Of a DNA stretch of 64,000 bases, positions 16,537 through 24,999 are shown one piece after another. A model generated the notes under the pieces. That model saw only the letters and a list, made by a program, of their open reading frames with translations. It did no database searches and was not told the origin of the DNA. Source of the DNA: Rhodospirillaceae bacterium (GTDB lineage Bacteria; Pseudomonadota; Alphaproteobacteria; DSM-16000; Inquilinaceae); contig JACKIH010000003.1 of NCBI GenBank assembly GCA_020638575.1, positions 1,159,501 through 1,223,500 on the forward strand, in the 5' to 3' direction. Each line of letters opens with the position of its first letter. The stretch's first letter is position 1. The translations under genes were made by a program, and so were the position numbers.

Positions 16537-17667
16537 ATGAAGCTGACCATTGAGCGCGCCAATCTCCTGAAGACATTAAGCCATGTGCAGAGCGTGGTCG
16601 AGCGGCGCACCACCATTCCGATCTTGTCCAACGTGCTTTTGCGCGCCGAGCCGGGCGTGCTGCGACTGACCGCCACGGACATGGACATGGAGATCGTCGA
16701 GTCGGTGGCTGCCGACGTGGCGGTGCCGGGTGCCGCCACCGCACCGGCCCATGTGCTCTACGAGATCGCCCGCAAGCTGCCCGACGGCGCCCAGGTGGAG
16801 ATCGACGGCACCGGCGACGGCCAGGCCCTGCAGCTCAGCGCCGGGCGTTCGCGCTTCCGGCTGGGCAGCCTGCCGGTGGAGGACTTCCCCTCCATGAGCG
16901 AGGGCGACATGCCCACCCGCTTCAGCCTGGCGCCGGGCGACCTGCGCCTGCTGATCGACCGCACGCGATTCGCCATCTCCACGGAGGAGACGCGCTACTA
17001 CCTGAACGGCATCTTCTTCCACGCCACCACGACGGAAGACAAAATGCCGGTGCTGCGCGCCGTGGCGACGGATGGCCACCGCCTGGCGCGCATCCAGATG
17101 ACCCTGCCCAGCGGGGCCGAAACCATGCCGGACGTGATCGTGCCGCGGAAGACGGTGACGGAGTTGCGCAAGCTGCTGGACGAGGCGACCGACAGCGTCA
17201 CCATCTCGCTCTCCGCCTCCAAGATCCGCGTGGCGACCGACGGCATCATGCTCACCTCCAAGCTGATCGACGGCACCTTCCCCGACTACGAGCGGGTGAT
17301 CCCGTCCAACAACGACAAGACCATGGAGGTGGAGGCCAAGTCGCTGGCCGAAGCGGTCGACCGCGTCGCCACCATCGCCACGGAAAAGAGCCGGGCGGTG
17401 AAGCTGTCGGTCTCGGCCGGCGAGCCGGGCACGCTCACCTTGATGGCGTCCAACACCGAGCAGGGCCTGGCGACGGAGGAGCTGGAAGTCTCCTACTCCG
17501 CGTCGGACCTGGAGATCGGCTTCAACGCCCGCTACCTGCTGGACATCACCCAGCAGATCGACGGCGATGCCGCGCAGTTCAGCATGTTCGATGCGGCGAG
17601 CCCGACGGTGGTGCGCGACATGTCGGACTCCAGCGCGCTCTACGTGCTGATGCCGATGCGGGTGTGA
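16537..17667 (+). CDS. dnaN: DNA polymerase III beta subunit (sliding clamp)
   Basis: Processivity clamp of 376 aa that encircles DNA as a dimer of three-domain subunits. Start MKLTIERANLLKTLSHVQSV and end YVLMPMRV are both family-typical, as are RTRFAISTEETRYYLNGIFF and ATDGHRLARIQ, which lie near the protein-binding pocket. dnaA is not upstream, unlike in many bacteria; the gene instead faces a Kef transporter. Its stop overlaps the GTG start of recF (GTGA), so the clamp and recF are coupled. Confidence 0.98.
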   Translation: MKLTIERANLLKTLSHVQSVVERRTTIPILSNVLLRAEPGVLRLTATDMDMEIVESVAADVAVPGAATAPAHVLYEIARKLPDGAQVEIDGTGDGQALQLSAGRSRFRLGSLPVEDFPSMSEGDMPTRFSLAPGDLRLLIDRTRFAISTEETRYYLNGIFFHATTTEDKMPVLRAVATDGHRLARIQMTLPSGAETMPDVIVPRKTVTELRKLLDEATDSVTISLSASKIRVATDGIMLTSKLIDGTFPDYERVIPSNNDKTMEVEAKSLAEAVDRVATIATEKSRAVKLSVSAGEPGTLTLMASNTEQGLATEELEVSYSASDLEIGFNARYLLDITQQIDGDAAQFSMFDAASPTVVRDMSDSSALYVLMPMRV

Positions 17668-18914
17668 CCGCGCCGTCCGTGGCGCCGTCCGTGGTCGCCG
17701 GCACCGGGGCCGAAGAGGCCGTTCCCGCACGTTCGCCTGCCCTGGCGGCCACCCTGCCGCCCCCATTGCCGGCGGTGCGCCGGCTCGACCTCGCCAATTT
17801 CCGCGCCTATGTCGACGCCCATCTGGACCTCGACCCGCGCCCCGTCGTGCTCACCGGGCCCAATGGTGCGGGCAAGACGAACCTTCTGGAAGCGATCTCC
17901 TTTCTCGCCCCCGGCCGCGGGCTGCGCCGCGCCTCGCTGGCCGAAGCCGCGCGCCACGGCGCCGGGCCATTGTGGGCGGTGGCGGCGCGACTCGACACGC
18001 CGGGCGGGCCGGTGGCGCTGGGCACCGGCCCCGATCCCGATGCCCCCCAGGGCAGCCGCCGGGCGGTGCGCATCAACGGGGCGGCCGCCGCCAGCCAGAC
18101 CGCACTCGCCGAATTCCTCACCGTAAGCTGGCTGACGCCACAGATGGACCGGCTCTTTCTCGGCCCTGCGGGGGACCGGCGGCGCTTTCTCGACCGCATC
18201 GTCTATGGCTTCGATCCCGCCCACGCCGGCCGCGTGTCGGCCTACGAACAGGCCATGCGGGAGCGTAACCGCCTGTTGAAGCAAGGCATGCTCGATGACG
18301 CCTGGCTTTCCGGGCTGGAGCAGGTGATGGCGGAAACCGGCGTCGCCGTGGCCGCCGCCCGCGGCGACGTGGTCGCCCGCTTGCGCGCCGCCATCGCCCA
18401 GGCCGGCGAGGGGGCCTTCCCCAAGCCCGACCTGGCGCTCGCCGGCGCTACCGAAGGCGCGCTGGCGGCCCGCCGCCCGGCCCTGGAGGTGGAGGACGCG
18501 CTGAAGGAGGACCTGGCGCGCCGCCGGCGGATCGATGCCGCGGCCGGCGTTACCACCGACGGGCCGCACCGCACCGACCTGCACGTCAGCCATGCGGCCA
18601 AGGGTGTCGCCGCCGACCAGTGCTCCACCGGCGAGCAGAAGGCGCTGCTGATCGGCCTGGTGCTGGCCAATGCCCGGCTGCTGGCCGCCGATCGCGGGGT
18701 GCCGCCGCTGCTGCTGCTGGACGAGGTGGCGGCCCACCTGGATGCCGCCCGCCGGGCGGCCCTGTTCGACGCCGTCCTGGCGCTCGGCTCCCAGGTCTGG
18801 ATGACCGGCACCGACGCCCTATTGTTCGAAGCGCTGGGCGAGCGCGCCCAATGGATCGCGGTTCACCAGAGCACCCTGTCGCCGGGCCCGACCGCATCGC
18901 CGCCGCTGGCCTAG
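17664..18914 (+). CDS. recF: DNA replication and repair protein RecF
   Basis: SMC-like ABC ATPase of 416 aa that loads RecA at gapped DNA with RecO and RecR. It shows Walker A (LTGPNGAGKTNLLEAISFL), the signature region (STGEQKALLIGLVLANARLL) and Walker B (PLLLLDEVAAHLDAARR). The GTG at 17664 overlaps the dnaN stop. The first ~35 residues are a Pro/Ala-rich extension before the family start (VRRLDLANFRAY), so an internal start is possible, but no well-placed ATG is seen. gyrB follows after 51 bp. Confidence 0.94.
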   Translation: MTAPSVAPSVVAGTGAEEAVPARSPALAATLPPPLPAVRRLDLANFRAYVDAHLDLDPRPVVLTGPNGAGKTNLLEAISFLAPGRGLRRASLAEAARHGAGPLWAVAARLDTPGGPVALGTGPDPDAPQGSRRAVRINGAAAASQTALAEFLTVSWLTPQMDRLFLGPAGDRRRFLDRIVYGFDPAHAGRVSAYEQAMRERNRLLKQGMLDDAWLSGLEQVMAETGVAVAAARGDVVARLRAAIAQAGEGAFPKPDLALAGATEGALAARRPALEVEDALKEDLARRRRIDAAAGVTTDGPHRTDLHVSHAAKGVAADQCSTGEQKALLIGLVLANARLLAADRGVPPLLLLDEVAAHLDAARRAALFDAVLALGSQVWMTGTDALLFEALGERAQWIAVHQSTLSPGPTASPPLA

Positions 18915-18965
18915 GCGACGCGATGACACTGGCCGCCCGGACCCCGTTCAGGCTAAACTAAGCGC

Positions 18966-21416
18966 ATGACAGACAATCCGATTCCCGTGAGTCCGGACGA
19001 TTACAACGCCGGCTCGATCAAGGTGCTGCGCGGCCTGGAAGCGGTGCGCAAACGTCCCGGCATGTATATCGGCGACACCGACGACGGGTCGGGCCTGCAC
19101 CACATGATCTACGAGGTGGTGGACAACGCCATCGACGAGGCGCTGGCCGGCCATTGCGACTCCGTGACGGTGATCCTGGAGCCCGACGGCATCGCCACCA
19201 TCGAGGACAACGGCCGCGGCATCCCGGTGGACATGCACGCCGAGGAAGGCGTCAGCGCCGCCGAAGTGATCATGACCCACCTGCATGCCGGCGGGAAATT
19301 CGACCAGAACTCCTACAAGGTCTCCGGCGGTCTGCACGGCGTCGGCGTCAGCGTCGTCAACGCGCTGTCGGAGGTGCTCGACCTGACGATCTGGCGCGAC
19401 GGCCGGGAATGGCGCATGCGCTTTGCCAACGGCGAGGCGGTGGCGCCGCTGGCCGTCGTCGGTGACGCGCCGCTGAAGGACGATGGCCGGCCGCGCACCG
19501 GCACGCGCGTCACCTTCAAGCCGGCGCGGGCCGTGTTCAACAACGTGATCGAATTCGACCTGTCGACGCTGGAACACCGGCTGCGCGAGCTGGCGTTCCT
19601 CAACTCCGGCGTCGCCATGCACCTGATCGACAAGCGCGGTGTGGAACCGCGCGTGGTCGACATGCACTACGAAGGCGGACTGGAAGCCTTCGTGAAGTAT
19701 CTCGACCGCGCCAAGACCGCGCTGCACACCGACCCCATCGTGGTGTTGACCGAGCGCGACGACGTGGTGGTGGAAGCGGCCATCCAGTGGAACGACAGCT
19801 TCCACGAGACCATGCTCTGCTTCACCAACAACATCCCCCAGAAGGACGGCGGCACCCACCTGGCCGGCTTCCGCGGCGCGCTCACCCGCCAGATCAACAG
19901 CTACGCCAATGCCTCGGGCGTGCTGAAGAAGGAGAAGGTGGCGCTGACCGGCGACGACGCCCGCGAAGGTCTCACCTGCGTCCTGTCGGTGAAGGTGAAG
20001 GACCCCAAATTCTCCAGCCAGACCAAGGAGAAGCTGGTGTCGTCGGAAGTGCGGCCGGCGGTGGACAGCGCGGTGTCCGACGCGCTGGGCATCTGGTTCG
20101 AGGAGCACCCCGCCGAAGGCAGGCGCATCGTCCAGAAGATCGCCGAGGCCGCGGCGGCGCGCGAAGCCGCCCGCAAGGCGCGCGAGCTGACCCGCCGCAA
20201 GTCGGCCCTCGACATCGCGTCGCTCCCCGGCAAGCTGGCCGACTGCCAGAACCGCGATCCGTCGGAAAGCGAGCTGTTCCTGGTGGAGGGCGACAGCGCC
20301 GGCGGGTCGGCGAAGTCGGCGCGCGACCGGCGCTACCAGGCAATCCTGCCCTTGCGCGGCAAGATCCTGAACGTGGAGCGGGCGCGCATCGACAAGATGC
20401 TGTCTTCGGCCGAAATCGGCACGCTGATTACTGCGCTCGGCACCGGCATCCGCGATGACTTCAACATCGACAAGACGCGCTACCACAAGATCATCATCAT
20501 GACCGACGCCGATGTGGACGGCAGCCACATCCGCACGCTCCTGCTGACGTTCTTCTACCGCCAGATGCCGGAAATCATCGAGCGTGGCTATCTCTACATC
20601 GCCCAGCCGCCGCTTTACGGCGTCAAGCGGTCGAAGTCGCTGGTCTACTGCAAGGACGACCGCGCCCTGGAAGAGATGCTGATCGACCAGGGCTACGCCG
20701 ACATGGTGCTGGTGACCCACCAAGGCGGCGAGGTTGCCGGCAACGACCTGCGCGCCATCATCGACCAGGCGCGCGAAGTAAAGCACCTGCTGGACCCCAT
20801 GGTGCGCAAGGTCGGCAACGCCGATGTGGTGGAACAGGTGCTGATCGCCGGCGCCATGGGGGCGGGCGTGCTGGAAGACCCCGAGCGGGCCGCCCAGGTG
20901 GCCGGCTACATCGCCCGGCGGCTCGATGTGCTGTCGCCCGACTACGAGCGCGGCTGGTCGGGCATGCCCACCGTCGACGGCGGGCTGGAGTTCCGGCGCA
21001 CGCTGCGCGGCGTCACCGAAACCCGGTTGATCGACCGCGACCTGCTGCATTCCGGCGAAGCGCGGCGGCTCGACCAGATGACCGCGGCGATCCAGGACGT
21101 CTATGCCCACCCCGCCACCTTGCGCATGAAGGAGCAATCCTGGCTGGTGCGCGGGCCGGTGGGCCTGTTCGACCGGGTGATGGAGCTGGGCCGCAAGGGC
21201 ATCTCCATCCAGCGCTACAAGGGCCTGGGGGAAATGAACCCAGACCAGCTTTGGGAAACCACGCTGGACCCGGCCCACCGGGCGCTGCTGCAGGTGAAGG
21301 TCAGCCACGCCGACGACGCCGCGGAGGTGTTCGCCACCCTGATGGGCGACGTGGTGGAGCCGCGCCGCGAATTCATCCAGGACAACGCGCTCAACGTCGC
21401 CAACCTGGACATCTGA
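18966..21416 (+). CDS. gyrB: DNA gyrase subunit B
   Basis: GyrB, 816 aa, the ATPase and TOPRIM subunit of the supercoiling enzyme. The GHKL ATP-binding domain has EVVDNAIDEALAGHCD, EDNGRGIPVD and GGLHGVGVSVVNALS. The TOPRIM domain carries LVEGDSAGGSAKSARDR and the metal-binding IIMTDADVDGSHIRTLLL. The C-terminal end KGLGEMNPDQLWETTLDP and NALNVANLDI is standard. The ATG at 18966 gives MTDNPIPVSPDDYNAGSIKVL. The dnaN-recF-gyrB order is conserved. Confidence 0.98.
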   Translation: MTDNPIPVSPDDYNAGSIKVLRGLEAVRKRPGMYIGDTDDGSGLHHMIYEVVDNAIDEALAGHCDSVTVILEPDGIATIEDNGRGIPVDMHAEEGVSAAEVIMTHLHAGGKFDQNSYKVSGGLHGVGVSVVNALSEVLDLTIWRDGREWRMRFANGEAVAPLAVVGDAPLKDDGRPRTGTRVTFKPARAVFNNVIEFDLSTLEHRLRELAFLNSGVAMHLIDKRGVEPRVVDMHYEGGLEAFVKYLDRAKTALHTDPIVVLTERDDVVVEAAIQWNDSFHETMLCFTNNIPQKDGGTHLAGFRGALTRQINSYANASGVLKKEKVALTGDDAREGLTCVLSVKVKDPKFSSQTKEKLVSSEVRPAVDSAVSDALGIWFEEHPAEGRRIVQKIAEAAAAREAARKARELTRRKSALDIASLPGKLADCQNRDPSESELFLVEGDSAGGSAKSARDRRYQAILPLRGKILNVERARIDKMLSSAEIGTLITALGTGIRDDFNIDKTRYHKIIIMTDADVDGSHIRTLLLTFFYRQMPEIIERGYLYIAQPPLYGVKRSKSLVYCKDDRALEEMLIDQGYADMVLVTHQGGEVAGNDLRAIIDQAREVKHLLDPMVRKVGNADVVEQVLIAGAMGAGVLEDPERAAQVAGYIARRLDVLSPDYERGWSGMPTVDGGLEFRRTLRGVTETRLIDRDLLHSGEARRLDQMTAAIQDVYAHPATLRMKEQSWLVRGPVGLFDRVMELGRKGISIQRYKGLGEMNPDQLWETTLDPAHRALLQVKVSHADDAAEVFATLMGDVVEPRREFIQDNALNVANLDI

Positions 21417-21566
21417 CGGCCAAGCCACGCTGCCGGCTCGCTGCACGGCGCCTATTGCCTTGAAATCAGGTGCGAATCCGCCCAGATGGAGCGGGGGCGC
21501 CCTGGCCTGGCCCGGCCGGGGCACACCTGTTCGCAGCGTGCGCACCACCACCCCGGCGAGGCTGGC

Positions 21567-23087
21567 ATGGCGACGGATCCCCCGTCCGACAGGTCCGAAA
21601 ATGTCACGCCGCCGCCCACGCCCGGGGGGGACGGGCTGCTGGACCGCACCACGGAGGCCGTAGCCGGCGTCCTCAACGATGCCGCTGCCGGCGTCGGCAG
21701 CCTGATCGGCGGCGTCGCCGGCCTTGCCGAAGGGGTCGCCGGCCGGGTGGTGCGCAGCGTCGACGAGCTGGGCGAATCCACCCTGCGCCTCGGCGTTACC
21801 GGGCTGGCGCGCTCCGGCAAGACGGTGTTCACGACGGCCCTGGTCGATCACCTGCTGCGGCCGGACCGGCTGCGCGGGCTCAGTGCCGTCGCCGAAGGCC
21901 GCTACGCCGCCGCCGTGCTGCGCCCACAACCGGACGACGACACGCCGCGCTTCGATTTCGAGGCGCACCGGGACGCCATCGCGGCCGGCCAGTGGCCGCA
22001 GCCCACCCGGCGGCTGAGCCAGCTTCGCGTTTCCATCCGCTACGCCCCCAGGTCCTTCTGGGCGCGCCGGCTTGGCGACACCCGCACCCTCAACCTGGAC
22101 ATCGTCGACTACCCCGGCGAGTGGCTGAGCGATCTTGGCCTGATGGCGCTGGATTATGCCGCCTGGTGCCGCGCGGTGTGGCCGCTGCTGGACACCGGCG
22201 CTGCCGGCACCGAGGCGTGGCGCAGCCTGACCCGCGCCAGCGATCCCGCCGGCCCGCAGGACGAAGCGCTGGCCCGCCGCCTGGCAGACGGGTTCGGCGC
22301 CTGGATCCTCGCCGCCTCGCCCGACGATTGGGCGGTGCGGCGCATCGCCCCCGGCCGTTTCCACGATCCCGGCGATCTGGCGGGTTCGCCCTTGCTCACC
22401 TTCGCCCCCCTGCGCCCCGATGCCGGCGAGCCCGCGCGCGACAGCCTGTGGCGGCTGATGGAACGGCGGTTCGACAGCTACAAGCGCTACGTCCACAGCC
22501 ATTTCTTCAAGGCCCAGTTCGCGCGGCTGGACCGCCAGATCGTGCTGGTCGATCTGCCGGGCCTGGTGGCCCAGGGCGGCGAGGGTTTGGGCGCCTTTAC
22601 CGCGCTGCTCGACGACGTGCTCAAATGCTTCCGCTACGGCCGCGCCCCCTGGCCGTGGTCGCTGCTTGGCCGCCGCATCGACCGGGTGGTGTTTGCCGCC
22701 ACCAAGGCCGACCTGGTGCCGTCCGACCAGCACGACCGCATGACCGGCTTCCTCGATGCCCTGCTGTTCGCCGGCATGAACCGCGCGCGCTTCGACCGGG
22801 CGGCGGTGCGCACGGTGGCGCTGGCGGCCTTGCGCACCACCACCGAACAGACGGTGCGGCGCGACGGTGCGGCGCATCTGTGCCTGCGCGGCCGGCCGGA
22901 GGGCGAGGCCGGCGACGTGCTGCACCACCCCGGCAGCTTCCCCGCCAGTCCCGACCATCTTGGCGATGCCGCCCAGTTCCGCCCGCTCGCCTTCGCACCG
23001 CCGGCCGTCCCCGGCGGCGGACGCGCCCTGCCCCATGCGCGGCTGGACCACGCGCTGGAGCAGCTCATCGGAGACGCCTTGACATGA
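21567..23087 (+). CDS. ycjX: YcjX family GTPase-like stress protein (DUF463)
   Basis: 506-aa predicted P-loop NTPase. The P-loop is LGVTGLARSGKTVFTTALVDHLL, a switch-like segment LNLDIVDYPGEWLSDLGLM follows, and AATKADLVPSDQHDRM is a TKAD guanine-specificity motif. The first ~70 residues are a Gly/Ala/Val-rich region with little recognisable structure. In enterobacteria ycjX and ycjF belong to the phage-shock/stress regulon; no psp genes are seen here. The ATG at 21567 was chosen over an in-frame ATG at 21486 that reads through Arg/His-rich sequence. It overlaps ycjF by ATGA. Confidence 0.9.
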   Translation: MATDPPSDRSENVTPPPTPGGDGLLDRTTEAVAGVLNDAAAGVGSLIGGVAGLAEGVAGRVVRSVDELGESTLRLGVTGLARSGKTVFTTALVDHLLRPDRLRGLSAVAEGRYAAAVLRPQPDDDTPRFDFEAHRDAIAAGQWPQPTRRLSQLRVSIRYAPRSFWARRLGDTRTLNLDIVDYPGEWLSDLGLMALDYAAWCRAVWPLLDTGAAGTEAWRSLTRASDPAGPQDEALARRLADGFGAWILAASPDDWAVRRIAPGRFHDPGDLAGSPLLTFAPLRPDAGEPARDSLWRLMERRFDSYKRYVHSHFFKAQFARLDRQIVLVDLPGLVAQGGEGLGAFTALLDDVLKCFRYGRAPWPWSLLGRRIDRVVFAATKADLVPSDQHDRMTGFLDALLFAGMNRARFDRAAVRTVALAALRTTTEQTVRRDGAAHLCLRGRPEGEAGDVLHHPGSFPASPDHLGDAAQFRPLAFAPPAVPGGGRALPHARLDHALEQLIGDALT

Positions 23088-24091
23088 CCCAACCCTTCAC
23101 CGTGAAGGCGCCACCGCTGGACGTCCCCGAGCCTGGGGACGCATCCGTCGAAGCGGACCCGCTGGCCGCCGCCGTCCCGCCCCTCAACCCCGCCCTCAAC
23201 CCGGCGGACGACCCGCCGGCCGAACGGCTGGGCCGGCGCCTCTTGTGGATTCTCGGCGGGCTGGTGGCGGCGGCCGTGCTGGTGGACCTGGTGGGCATCG
23301 GCTACGCGGCCGTGGTGGCCCCCACCGCCGGCACCATCGCCTGGGGCCTCGTCTATCTGGCGGCGGTGGCCTGTGCCGTGGTGCTGATCGGCCGCCAGGT
23401 GGCGGCGATCCGCCGGCTGGAGGCGATCGGCCTGATCCGGGCGGAGGCCGATACCATCGTTTCCGGGGCGCTCGCCGGCACATCGTCCACACCGCACGCG
23501 GGCGCCCTGTTCGGCGAGCTGGACCGCCTCTACGCCGGGCGCGCCGACACCGCCTGGAGCCATGCCCGCTACGCCGAAGCGGCGGCCGACGCCATCGATG
23601 CCGGCGACCGCCTGGCGGTGTTCGAGGAAACCGTGCTGGCGCCGCTCGATGCCCGCGCCACGGACGCCATCACCCGGGCGGCCCGCCGCACCGCCGTATT
23701 CACCGCCATCAGCCCGTTCGTGGTGCTGGACGTGGCGGTGACGCTGTGGCGGGCGGTGATCCTGCTGCGGGCGATCGCGGAGATCTACGGCGCCCGGGCG
23801 AGCGGACTTGCCGCCATGGGCCTGCTGCGCCGGGTGCTGGGCCAGGTGGCGCTGGCGGGCGGGCTGGAAGCCACCCATGAGGTGACGACCGAGCTTCTGG
23901 GCGGTGGCATCACGGCGCGCGTTTCCACCCGCATCGGCCAGGGCGTGGTCAACGGGCTGTTCATGATCCGGCTGGGGCTCGGCGCCATGGATGCCTGCCG
24001 GGCTTGCACCTTCCGCCGGGTGGCGCGGCCGAAGGTGCTGGACCTGGCGCGCCGCTCGTTGAGTGTGCTGCGTCAGGCCCCGGCGGCGTAG
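23084..24091 (+). CDS. ycjF: YcjF family membrane protein (DUF697)
   Basis: 335-aa inner-membrane protein. A Pro-rich N-terminal cytoplasmic segment of about 45 residues is followed by two adjacent hydrophobic helices (LLWILGGLVAAAVLVDLVGI and GTIAWGLVYLAAVACAVVLI), then a DUF697-type domain with ITRAARRTAVFTAISPFVVL and EVTTELLGGGITARVSTRIG. The ATG overlaps the ycjX stop as ATGA. The pair ycjX-ycjF is a conserved two-gene unit; the molecular role is unknown. Confidence 0.88.
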   Translation: MTQPFTVKAPPLDVPEPGDASVEADPLAAAVPPLNPALNPADDPPAERLGRRLLWILGGLVAAAVLVDLVGIGYAAVVAPTAGTIAWGLVYLAAVACAVVLIGRQVAAIRRLEAIGLIRAEADTIVSGALAGTSSTPHAGALFGELDRLYAGRADTAWSHARYAEAAADAIDAGDRLAVFEETVLAPLDARATDAITRAARRTAVFTAISPFVVLDVAVTLWRAVILLRAIAEIYGARASGLAAMGLLRRVLGQVALAGGLEATHEVTTELLGGGITARVSTRIGQGVVNGLFMIRLGLGAMDACRACTFRRVARPKVLDLARRSLSVLRQAPAA

Positions 24092-24141
24092 GGCCCTTTT
24101 TCGCCTGCGGCGGAACCGGTTCCGGCCCTATCTCATCACCC

Positions 24142-24762
24142 CTACGCCGCCGGCACGCCGTTCCACTTGGCGTTGGAATTGGCCTCGTGGCTGTACTTCG
24201 TGGTCGCCTCCACCAGCCCCTCCAGCGCGGTGAAGTCCGCAGCCGCCGGATTGGCGTTGTTCAGCACCACCTCGCCGGCCATGGCCCAGGCCTTGGCGAA
24301 CACCTTGTCCATCTTGTCGTCTTCGCTGTAGAGGCGGATTTCCTCGTCCTTCGGGTCGCTCGCCTTGGCGCGGGCGAAGATGCACTGGGCCAGGTAGGCC
24401 GCCGCTTCGGATGTCTTCACCTTCATGTTCTTGATGGCGGCGATGTCCATCCAGGCATGCAGGCATTCGTGGACGATCAGCGCCTTGCGCGGAATGCTGG
24501 TGACCTCCGCGGACTTCAGCTCGATGCGGTCCACGGCGGCGTCATAGACGCCGGTGGTGCTGAGGGTCTTCACCACGATGACCTTGATGCGCCCGCCGGT
24601 GATCGCCTTGGCGACCTCCGCGAAGCAGGTCGGCCTGACCGACATGCCGCCCTGGTCGAACACGATCTTCTTGATCGCCGGATCGGCCAGGGTGACCTCG
24701 ACATTGATCTTGGCGGCCACATTCAAAAGGGCCGCGCCCAGCCCCGATTGCGCCTCTGCCAT
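24142..24762 (-). CDS. Small protein with an HExxH zinc-protease-like motif
   Basis: 206-aa protein that I cannot place in a named family. The key feature is ALIVHECLHAWMD: H98, E99 and H102 form an HExxH zinc motif within a predicted helix, and E119 in VKTSEAAAYLAQ could be a third ligand as in gluzincins. There is no signal peptide or membrane segment, so it should be cytoplasmic or released by another route. The start at 24762 is backed by a strong GGGGAGGAAAG on the minus strand. It stands alone, convergent with ycjF and divergent from the next oxidoreductase. A role as a metallopeptidase is inference from the motif. Confidence 0.7.
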   Translation of the reverse strand: MAEAQSGLGAALLNVAAKINVEVTLADPAIKKIVFDQGGMSVRPTCFAEVAKAITGGRIKVIVVKTLSTTGVYDAAVDRIELKSAEVTSIPRKALIVHECLHAWMDIAAIKNMKVKTSEAAAYLAQCIFARAKASDPKDEEIRLYSEDDKMDKVFAKAWAMAGEVVLNNANPAAADFTALEGLVEATTKYSHEANSNAKWNGVPAA

Positions 24763-24999
24763 GGCTTTCCTCCCCCCATTGGCTGTTGTGGGGCCGCCCG
24801 TTAGGCCCGCTTAGTGGCGGAAAATCGTTTATCGCGCGGCATTGCCGGGTTGGGAGGGCGGGTTTTGTCTCCGCCAGTGTCGTTCTCATGTTCCTAGGCT
24901 TCGCGTTGACGGCCGATCCGGCCGTCCATGCACGATAGAGGAAGGGACACCTCCTCCCTGCCGGCGGAGGCTCCCACGGGCGCGGTCGGACCGGTACGA

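Noticed and set aside
18948..23051. Very long open frame (1367 codons) on the minus strand across gyrB and ycjX
   Set aside because: It is antisense to clearly recognised genes; high GC at third positions removes stops from the opposite strand. Its translation is rich in His, Gly, Gln and Val without any domain.
24080..24135. Rho-independent terminator between ycjF and the HExxH gene
   Set aside because: There is a short T-run and an AGGGCC/GGCCCT pair, but the T-run lies inside the loop rather than after the stem.
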